From CAZMJG01 sp964576365 (lineage in GTDB: Bacteria > Patescibacteriota > Microgenomatia > UBA1406 > GWC2-37-13), in assembly GCA_964576365.1 (NCBI GenBank), contig CAZNUT010000053.1, forward strand, positions 1-5,720: a stretch of 5,720 nt of DNA, given 5' to 3'. The notes under the pieces are model-generated. The model was given only the letters and a program-made list of their open reading frames with translations. It did not search any database and was not told where the DNA came from. A program made the translations under genes and the position numbers. This document shows positions 1 through 4,296 of this stretch, piece by piece (the stretch's first letter is position 1; every line of letters begins with the position of its first letter).

Positions 1-2
1 TG

Positions 3-1070
3 AGTGGGAGTCGTGTTCATCTCATTCCTCTTTATATTATTGTGTATTTTTTCATCTTCGCGGCAGGTATCACGGGCGGATATGTCGCTCTTGCTGACAC
101 GTTCGGCTTGCCTCGTCAGGTACCTGCAGATTTCTGGCAGGAGATCGGACGTTTTTTACCTACGCCGACGCCCACCCATACATTTTCACCGCTTGCAACT
201 CCAGCAAAAGAGTGGAAAGAGTATCAAAATACAGGGCAAGATTTTGCGCTCAGTCATCCGGCAGACTGGAATGTGAAAGAGATGAACGGTTTTTTGAATG
301 AAGTCCATATCAGTCCACCCGATCAAAGTGTTGTGCTGATTTTTTCCGGAGGCAAAAGCAGTCTGGATATCGATTCTTCTCCGGTGCAAGTCGAACCTTA
401 TACGCTGACTGTAAGTGAAAATCAATATACAGCAGAAAAAAAACAAACTTCGTCCGGGATAGTGCATATTGCGACACTATTACATCATCCGTCAAAGATG
501 TTATATATTACGATCCATTCACCAGCGGCTGATGTAAAACCAGATGCTCATTACATCGAATTGTTTCATTCACACGAATCAGAGATAAAAAAAATTCTTA
601 ACAGCTTTCGGTTTACTGACGAGCAGGCTGATTGGCAATTATTTGAAAATAAAACGTTTGAATATGATTTTTTTTATCCACGGAATTGGTATATATTACG
701 CGAACAAAATCCGTCCCAGGAGTGGGGTATGGATTCGGTAATTGGTATGTCGCCTATTGCCTCGGGGAGCCCATTATTACGTTTTGAATTTTTAAAAGAA
801 CCAGCGCAAGACGAGCAGCAGACAGAACTAAATTCGGTACAAATCAATGGTATGGCTGCAGCAGTATTTGACGGTCAGCCCGAAGATGTAGAGAATTTAT
901 TTCTGAAAAAATATATCGTAACCTTAAAAGAAGGATCATATGTAAAGGCAACTATTCTTCCACTTATTTTTCCACCCAATCAGATGATTCCTCCGGGACG
1001 GGTGGAAATATGGCTACGCGAAGCAGATCAGATCATCAATAGTCTGAGAGTGATAGAGAGTAGTCAGTAG
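3..1070 (+). CDS. Membrane-anchored protein with tandem PsbP-like domains (5' end outside window)
   Basis: The reading frame is open to the left edge, so the true start is probably upstream. A GTG at 42 is possible but would cut a hydrophobic segment in half and has no ribosome binding site. The first ~30 visible codons (about nt 15-95) encode one transmembrane helix preceded by an Arg, which suggests an N-in/C-out anchor. A Thr/Pro linker follows (nt 159-206). Two similar domains come next, at about nt 213-614 and 633-1052. Each opens with Trp, an aromatic-rich strand and a Tyr/His-Pro-x-x-Trp motif (SHPADW; FYPRNW), and each closes with a helix ending in Leu/Ile-Asn-Ser-Phe/Leu-Arg. This is the pattern of PsbP-like/DUF1795-type extracytoplasmic domains, here apparently duplicated. 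The ligand or role is unknown. The domain call rests on motif reading; the anchor and the duplication are seen directly. Confidence 0.75.
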   Translation, partial: SGSRVHLIPLYIIVYFFIFAAGITGGYVALADTFGLPRQVPADFWQEIGRFLPTPTPTHTFSPLATPAKEWKEYQNTGQDFALSHPADWNVKEMNGFLNEVHISPPDQSVVLIFSGGKSSLDIDSSPVQVEPYTLTVSENQYTAEKKQTSSGIVHIATLLHHPSKMLYITIHSPAADVKPDAHYIELFHSHESEIKKILNSFRFTDEQADWQLFENKTFEYDFFYPRNWYILREQNPSQEWGMDSVIGMSPIASGSPLLRFEFLKEPAQDEQQTELNSVQINGMAAAVFDGQPEDVENLFLKKYIVTLKEGSYVKATILPLIFPPNQMIPPGRVEIWLREADQIINSLRVIESSQ

Positions 1071-1097
1071 ACAAAAAACCGTACTTCAGAGCGACAG

Positions 1098-1132
1098 ATC
1101 TGCCCACTTAGGGCAGGTAAACCTGCGGCAGG
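1098..1132. repeat. Nested GC-rich palindromes (alternative hairpins)
   Basis: Three overlapping inverted repeats share arms. CTGCCC (1100-1105) pairs with GGGCAG (1111-1116) around a 5-nt loop. GCAGGT (1113-1118) pairs with ACCTGC (1121-1126). CCTGC (1122-1126) pairs with GCAGG (1128-1132). The GC-rich block sits 28 bp after the stop of the surface-protein gene in otherwise AT-rich DNA. It could act as a factor-dependent terminator or 3' stabiliser, but no T-run follows immediately. Its form is also that of dispersed intergenic palindromes, and the role is not proven. Confidence 0.5.
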
Positions 1133-1145
1133 AGCTCATTTATTT

Positions 1146-1216
1146 GTCATTGTGATGCCGAATCATGGTTATACGGATTGCTTCATCTGGCTAATTTGGC
1201 GGATCCACCCAATGAC
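1146..1216. repeat. Degenerate palindromic intergenic repeat with GTCATTG/CAATGAC ends
   Basis: GTCATTG (1146-1152) and CAATGAC (1210-1216) are perfect inverted ends of a 71-bp unit. The interior contains GGATTGCTTCATCTGGCTAA (1175-1194). From memory, this resembles the widespread bacterial intergenic palindromic repeats whose ends read GTCATTGCGAG and whose middle reads GAAGCAATCC or its complement. The inner part has decayed, so the full hairpin no longer forms. No coding potential and no transposase are seen. This may be a remnant of a MITE-like or REP-like element. Confidence 0.4.
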
Positions 1217-1276
1217 GATATATTTTTGGTTTTCCACTATATTCTTACATATTGAAAATTGGATATTCGTCATTGG
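1209..1276. repeat. Long inverted repeat, possible bidirectional terminator or element ends
   Basis: CCAATGACGA (1209-1218) is exactly reverse-complementary to TCGTCATTGG (1267-1276). With one bulged base the pairing extends through ATAT on both sides, giving about 13 paired bases around a loop of roughly 40 nt that is AT-rich. It lies between two convergent genes and ends 10 bp after the 3' end of the SAH hydrolase gene. The left arm overlaps the right end of the 71-bp repeat, so GTCATTG occurs three times in alternating orientation within 130 bp. Confidence 0.5.
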
Positions 1277-1285
1277 AAATTATCT

Positions 1286-2539
1286 TTATGTTCCTTCTTC
1301 CCAGCTGTTAAAGTATGCCGCCTGTTCTTTTGTCAATGAATCGATTTTGATGCCTCGACTTGCCAGCTTTAGCGATGCGATTTCACGATCAATTTCAGAA
1401 GGAAGACTATACACTTTGTTTTCAAGTTTTCCTTGTTGAGACCAGATATATTCTGCTGCAAGCGCCTGACCGGCGAAGCTCATATCCATGACAGATGCTG
1501 GATGTCCGTCGGCTGCGGCCAGATTTACCAGTCTGCCTTCACCAAGGAGATATATTTTTTTTGAACCAAAATCATACTCATCGACCATGGGTCTTACTTT
1601 ACGGACAGATTTTGACAGTTTTTTTAATGCTTTTTTATTGATTTCAATATCAAAATGTCCAGACTGGGCAAGTACTACACCATCTTTTGCTTTTTTAAGA
1701 TGTTGCTCATCAACGATGTGTTTTCCTCCCGTGACAGATAATACAAAATCTGCACGCATGATGGCCGAGGCAAGAGGTGCAATTTCATACCCATCCATAC
1801 TCGCCTCAAGAGCCTTAACTGGATCAATTTCACAAATGATGACATGCGCTCCCAATCCACGAGCTCGCAGTGCTACGCCCCGTCCACACCATCCATAGCC
1901 GCATACGACAAAGATTGAGCCTGCAAGAAGTTTGTTCGTAGCCCGCATGATAGCATCGATAGTAGATTGACCTGTTCCATAGCGATTGTCAAAGAGATGT
2001 TTTGTCAGATTGTCGTTCACTGCAAGAACTGGCAGTTTTAGGTCGCCCTTTTTTTCCATTGCTTTTAATCGGATTACGCCTGTTGTCGTCTCTTCAGTGG
2101 AGCCCACAATATCTGCAAGTTGTTTTTTATGAGATGTATGCAATAGTCCCACTATATCAGCTCCGTCATCCATAGTTTGATTTGGTTTCACAGCAAGCAC
2201 TGACTGTAAGTGATGATAATAGGTATCGTTATCTTCTCCTTTGATCGCAAATACGGGAATCTGGTGATATTTTACGAGGGCAGCGGCTACTGCATCATTG
2301 GTTGAAAGCGGATTGCTTGCGCATAGATATACATCAGCGCCTCCAGCTTTGAGGGTAAGCATGAGGTTTGCGGTTTCAGATGTCACATGTAGACATGCAG
2401 CCAGCGTGACTCCTTTCAAAATTTTTTTCTTCGCAAATCGATCACGTATGAGTTTGAGAACAGGCATATCAAGAGCGGCCCATTCGATAAGATCATTTCC
2501 GGCGGAAGCAAGTTTGATATCTTTGATATCGTATTTCAT
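1286..2539 (-). CDS. ahcY: S-adenosylhomocysteine hydrolase (adenosylhomocysteinase), short form
   Basis: This cytosolic NAD-dependent enzyme converts S-adenosylhomocysteine and water to adenosine and homocysteine, relieving product inhibition of SAM-dependent methyltransferases. It has 417 residues. The substrate-domain motif CLHVTSETA (49-57) is followed by SNPLSTNDAVAAAL (75-88), DDGAD (124-128), EETTTG (149-154) and the catalytic pair K180/D184 in TKHLFDNRYG. The NAD-binding Rossmann motif is GYGWCGRG (214-221), with E237 placed to bind the adenosine ribose. GHFDIEI (294-300) contains the conserved His, and EGRLVNLAAADGHP (334-347) is intact. The protein ends in W-x-x-GT and lacks the K-x-x-HYRY tail of the long form, like archaeal and Thermotoga enzymes. 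Q292 replaces the Asn usual before GHFD. The start is ATG at 2539 with no Shine-Dalgarno. It lies 120 bp downstream of the adenosine-kinase-like gene on the same strand, so co-transcription is likely. Confidence 0.96.
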   Translation of the reverse strand: MKYDIKDIKLASAGNDLIEWAALDMPVLKLIRDRFAKKKILKGVTLAACLHVTSETANLMLTLKAGGADVYLCASNPLSTNDAVAAALVKYHQIPVFAIKGEDNDTYYHHLQSVLAVKPNQTMDDGADIVGLLHTSHKKQLADIVGSTEETTTGVIRLKAMEKKGDLKLPVLAVNDNLTKHLFDNRYGTGQSTIDAIMRATNKLLAGSIFVVCGYGWCGRGVALRARGLGAHVIICEIDPVKALEASMDGYEIAPLASAIMRADFVLSVTGGKHIVDEQHLKKAKDGVVLAQSGHFDIEINKKALKKLSKSVRKVRPMVDEYDFGSKKIYLLGEGRLVNLAAADGHPASVMDMSFAGQALAAEYIWSQQGKLENKVYSLPSEIDREIASLKLASRGIKIDSLTKEQAAYFNSWEEGT

Positions 2540-2588
2540 AAATGATTACAAATTGTTAATTACTGATGATTGTTTTGGTTCGCAGGAA

Positions 2589-2609
2589 AACCTAACACCT
2601 AATATCTAA
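2589..2609. repeat. Three imperfect heptamer repeats
   Basis: The + strand reads AACCTAA, CACCTAA, TATCTAA in phase (on the - strand TTAGATA, TTAGGTG, TTAGGTT). They lie in the 120-bp gap between the kinase and hydrolase genes. This is a short decayed tandem repeat with no visible function. Confidence 0.45.
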
Positions 2610-2659
2610 ATCCTACTTCATTGACTTTACTAATCAATTTTTCAACAACAGCATAAGAT

Positions 2660-3613
2660 TTATATTTGATTAGAAAGGTGGGCAAGTCTGTTCTCGATTT
2701 CGGTCACTGACGGTTTGTACTCTACTGTGCCATTTACTTCAATTGCAAAACTTGCGAGTACATTGCCTATTTTCGCCGCCTCTTTGATACTTTTTCCCTC
2801 ATACAAGGCACCGATAAATCCACCCCGCCATGCGTCCCCAGCACCGGTAGGGTCAACTATTTTTTTGATTTTCATTGCTGGAATTTGATAGCTTTCATTT
2901 TTTTCTAGGATATGTACTCCATCAGCGCCAAGCGTCATAATAAGTGTTATTTTTTTCTTTTGCAAGTCAGCAGCAGTCATGTCAAGCCTACGAAAGATCT
3001 GATTGATTTCATAGTCATTACCCGCGACCATCTGAGCATGTAATATACCATCTCGTAAATCTTCATCTGATATCCATGTCAGTGACATACCGGGATCGTA
3101 CAGGTATCGGATATTATTTGTTATACAGTGATTTTGGATATGTAAAAATGCTTTGGCATGATTGGCAGATAAAATAAAAAATGACCGATGGTCAAATGGT
3201 TTCAGATCAAGCAGGTCTCCTTTTTCAGCAGCGCCATAATAATATCCCCAGATCTGATTGTCCGACATATCTGTGATCACCTTACCGGTGGAGGTATACA
3301 ATTCGGAATCTATAATTGAGCTTGCTGTATCTATATGATTTTTTTCAAAAAAATGACTCAGCTGAGCATGATCTTTTCCCATGACACCCACCAGTTTTAT
3401 CTGTTTTTTTGTTATGAGGCGTGTAGCATAGGCTATGTTTGTAGCAGTGCCGCCGATGTGCTTTTTGAGTGTAGATACCGCAAACGAAATATTGATCTGA
3501 TGTAGTCGTTCAGGATGAAAATGGTCTTCAAATTTGCCCGGGAAGACCATGATATCATCATAGGCTATTGAACCCGCGACAGCGATAGATGAGATGTCAT
3601 CCAGCATGTGCAT
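2660..3613 (-). CDS. PfkB/ribokinase-family kinase, probably adenosine (nucleoside) kinase
   Basis: The likely reaction is ATP-dependent phosphorylation of adenosine to AMP in the cytosol. It has 317 residues, normal for the family. GGTATN (54-59) is the first PfkB signature, in the substrate pocket. The segment FPGKFEDHFHPERL (24-37) with NISFAV (41-46) is typical, as I recall, of the archaeal-style adenosine/carbohydrate kinase branch. TLGADG (227-232) is the ATP-site strand-turn. DPTGAGDAWRGGF (254-266) is the second PfkB signature, with catalytic base D260 and the GAG anion hole. The adjacent SAH hydrolase releases adenosine, which favours adenosine as substrate over a sugar; this is inferred from context, since PfkB sequences alone do not fix the substrate. 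The start is ATG at 3613, chosen for promoter spacing; a second ATG at 3607 would drop two residues. No Shine-Dalgarno is seen. Confidence 0.88.
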   Translation of the reverse strand: MHMLDDISSIAVAGSIAYDDIMVFPGKFEDHFHPERLHQINISFAVSTLKKHIGGTATNIAYATRLITKKQIKLVGVMGKDHAQLSHFFEKNHIDTASSIIDSELYTSTGKVITDMSDNQIWGYYYGAAEKGDLLDLKPFDHRSFFILSANHAKAFLHIQNHCITNNIRYLYDPGMSLTWISDEDLRDGILHAQMVAGNDYEINQIFRRLDMTAADLQKKKITLIMTLGADGVHILEKNESYQIPAMKIKKIVDPTGAGDAWRGGFIGALYEGKSIKEAAKIGNVLASFAIEVNGTVEYKPSVTEIENRLAHLSNQI

Positions 3614-3619
3614 AATGAT

Positions 3620-3648
3620 ACTGTATTGAAATATAAAAAAACAATCAA
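3620..3648 (-). promoter_or_regulatory. Predicted promoter of the kinase gene, leaderless geometry
   Basis: On the - strand, TTGATT (3648-3643) is separated by exactly 17 bp from TACAGT (3625-3620). Six bases then precede the ATG at 3613, so the expected transcription start falls on the A of the start codon. The boxes match the sigma-70 consensus at 4 of 6 positions each. The absence of a Shine-Dalgarno sequence fits translation of a leaderless mRNA. Confidence 0.45.
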
Positions 3649-3677
3649 AAAATCAGAGTCAAGGTGACATGCCTTCG
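3626..3677 (-). terminator. Weak candidate terminator after the small membrane-protein gene
   Basis: On the - strand, just after the TAG stop at 3682-3680, there is a short potential stem (AAGG...CCTT, 3675-3661), then TTTTTT and TTTTTTT runs (about 3652-3647 and 3642-3635). The stem is only four solid base pairs and is separated from the T-runs, so read-through into the kinase gene is possible. The T-runs overlap the predicted kinase promoter. Confidence 0.2.
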
Positions 3678-3679
3678 GT

Positions 3680-3943
3680 CTAGTTGTTATCATCACCATT
3701 TGAGGGAGGATTAGGTCCATCTCCTCGGTTCCAATCGTCAAACACAGTATCGTAAGCTGCACCCCCTATTGCAAAGAAAAAAGCGCAACCACCTGCTATG
3801 GCACCCAGCTGTAGCAGAGTTGTCTCTGGAGAAGGTGGTGCATTCATGATTGTTTCGTAAGTGCTTAGACCAAGAATACCTCCTCCTGCACCTGCTGCAA
3901 GTTCTAATATTTGTCCGCATGATAGTTCTTTTGGCCTGCTCAT
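3680..3943 (-). CDS. Small two-helix Gly/Ala-rich membrane protein, unknown function
   Basis: I do not recognise this 87-residue protein. Residues 11-29 form a hydrophobic Gly-rich stretch containing AAGAGGGILGL. Residues 43-64 form a second one, LGAIAGG followed by CAFFFAIGGAA, with small-residue spacing (G47-x3-G51, G60-G61) suited to close helix packing. A PPSPET turn lies between them. The tail is hydrophilic and acidic, rich in Asp, Asn and Pro (65-87). The expected form is a helical hairpin in the membrane. It starts at ATG 3943 with no Shine-Dalgarno, divergent from the 4000-4242 gene and upstream of the kinase gene on the same strand. Its LGAIAGG resembles LGAVACG of the divergent neighbour, so distant homology is conceivable but not shown. 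The frame reads cleanly and the composition is protein-like, which supports a real gene. Confidence 0.6.
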   Translation of the reverse strand: MSRPKELSCGQILELAAGAGGGILGLSTYETIMNAPPSPETTLLQLGAIAGGCAFFFAIGGAAYDTVFDDWNRGDGPNPPSNGDDNN

Positions 3944-3952
3944 TAAGCGTAT

Positions 3953-3967
3953 ATTGTAAGTTACAAT
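3953..3967. promoter_or_regulatory. 15-bp palindrome, candidate operator 1
   Basis: ATTGTAA-G-TTACAAT is a perfect 7-bp inverted repeat around a single base. It lies 10 bp upstream of the leftward gene's ATG. The length and symmetry suit a dimeric helix-turn-helix repressor; no regulator gene is visible in the window. Confidence 0.5.
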
Positions 3968-3968
3968 G

Positions 3969-3983
3969 GTGATATACTATCAC
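3969..3983. promoter_or_regulatory. 15-bp palindrome, candidate operator 2 overlapping divergent extended -10 elements
   Basis: GTGATA-TAC-TATCAC is a perfect 6-bp inverted repeat around three bases, one base away from the first palindrome (centres 16 bp apart, about 1.5 helical turns). Read on the + strand it contains TGA-TATACT (TGn plus a 5/6 match to TATAAT, 3970-3978). Read on the - strand it contains TGA-TAGTAT (3982-3974). It could therefore hold both divergent -10 elements, so that a bound protein would block both promoters. Confidence 0.5.
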
Positions 3984-3999
3984 AATTTTTATATTAATT

Positions 4000-4242
4000 A
4001 TGAAAAAAGAATTAGCCACACTGTACATAAGAGCTGTAGTAAACGGTGGAGCGACAGGTGGAGCTCTCATTGCCGCAGGTGGCAATACAGCTTTGGGGGT
4101 GTTGAAATTAGGAGATGGGCATATAGTAGAAGGTTGCCTGCACCTAACCTTGGGAGCTGTTGCATGTGGTGCTGGGATGCATGCGTTAGAATGTTACTAT
4201 CAGGACTTGGATGAGATTATTTTGAATCAAAACGGTTCCTGA
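4000..4242 (+). CDS. Small Gly/Ala-rich membrane protein, unknown function
   Basis: I do not recognise this 80-residue protein. After a charged start (MKKE), residues 9-36 are hydrophobic and very rich in Gly and Ala (GGATGGALIAAGG at 16-28, then ALGVL). A short polar loop (LGDGH, 37-41) leads to a second hydrophobic part, 45-65, with three Cys (C46, C56, C65) and two His, and an acidic end (QDLDEI, 68-73). A two-helix membrane hairpin with Gly-zipper packing is the simplest reading. It starts at ATG 4000; the 20 bases before it are AT-rich with no Shine-Dalgarno. It is divergent from the 3680-3943 gene across a 56-bp region with two palindromes, and its TGA stop lies 54 bp before the pyruvate kinase start. 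The pairing suggests shared regulation. Confidence 0.6.
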   Translation: MKKELATLYIRAVVNGGATGGALIAAGGNTALGVLKLGDGHIVEGCLHLTLGAVACGAGMHALECYYQDLDEIILNQNGS

Positions 4243-4276
4243 GCTGTCTTCGTACCTGATTGCAGGATGGGCTCAG
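4239..4276. repeat. Inverted repeat spanning the gap before pyruvate kinase
   Basis: CTGAGC (4239-4244) pairs with GCTCAG (4271-4276), and inside the loop CCTG (4255-4258) pairs with CAGG (4263-4266). No T-run follows, so this is not a standard intrinsic terminator. The right half lies within the -35/-10 spacer of the predicted pyruvate kinase promoter, so a regulatory role is as likely as termination. Confidence 0.35.
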
Positions 4277-4288
4277 CAGGAGTATAAT
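4260..4288 (+). promoter_or_regulatory. Predicted promoter of pyruvate kinase, leaderless geometry
   Basis: TTGCAG (4260-4265), a 17-bp spacer and a perfect TATAAT (4283-4288) form a sigma-70-type promoter. Eight bases separate the -10 box from the ATG at 4297, so the transcript should begin at about 4295-4297. That leaves no room for a ribosome binding site. AGGAG at 4278-4282 lies 14 bases from the ATG and upstream of the expected transcript start, so it is unlikely to act as a Shine-Dalgarno. Confidence 0.6.
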
Positions 4289-4296
4289 CACTCCAT

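Noticed and set aside
42..44. GTG as the true start of the first gene
   Set aside because: The frame is open to the window edge, the codon lies within the transmembrane helix, and there is no ribosome binding site, so a start upstream of the window is more likely.
1098..1276. CRISPR array or tRNA in the repeat-rich gap
   Set aside because: There are no regularly spaced direct repeats and no cloverleaf or T-arm sequence; the repeats are inverted and irregular.
1488..1898. Open frames on the + strand across the SAH hydrolase gene
   Set aside because: They are antisense to a gene with a complete set of conserved motifs and show no protein-like features of their own.
2540..2659. Own promoter or riboswitch before the SAH hydrolase gene
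   Set aside because: I found no convincing -35/-10 pair and no structured conserved core such as an SAH riboswitch; the gap holds only short heptamer repeats and a weak 5-bp stem.
3881..3922. Double-glycine bacteriocin leader in the 87-residue protein
   Set aside because: ELS and an E-L pair before GGG recall such leaders, but the spacing of the key hydrophobic positions does not fit and no exporter or immunity gene is nearby.
4278..4282. AGGAG as the Shine-Dalgarno of pyruvate kinase
   Set aside because: It is 14 bases from the ATG and upstream of the transcription start predicted from the perfect TATAAT box.
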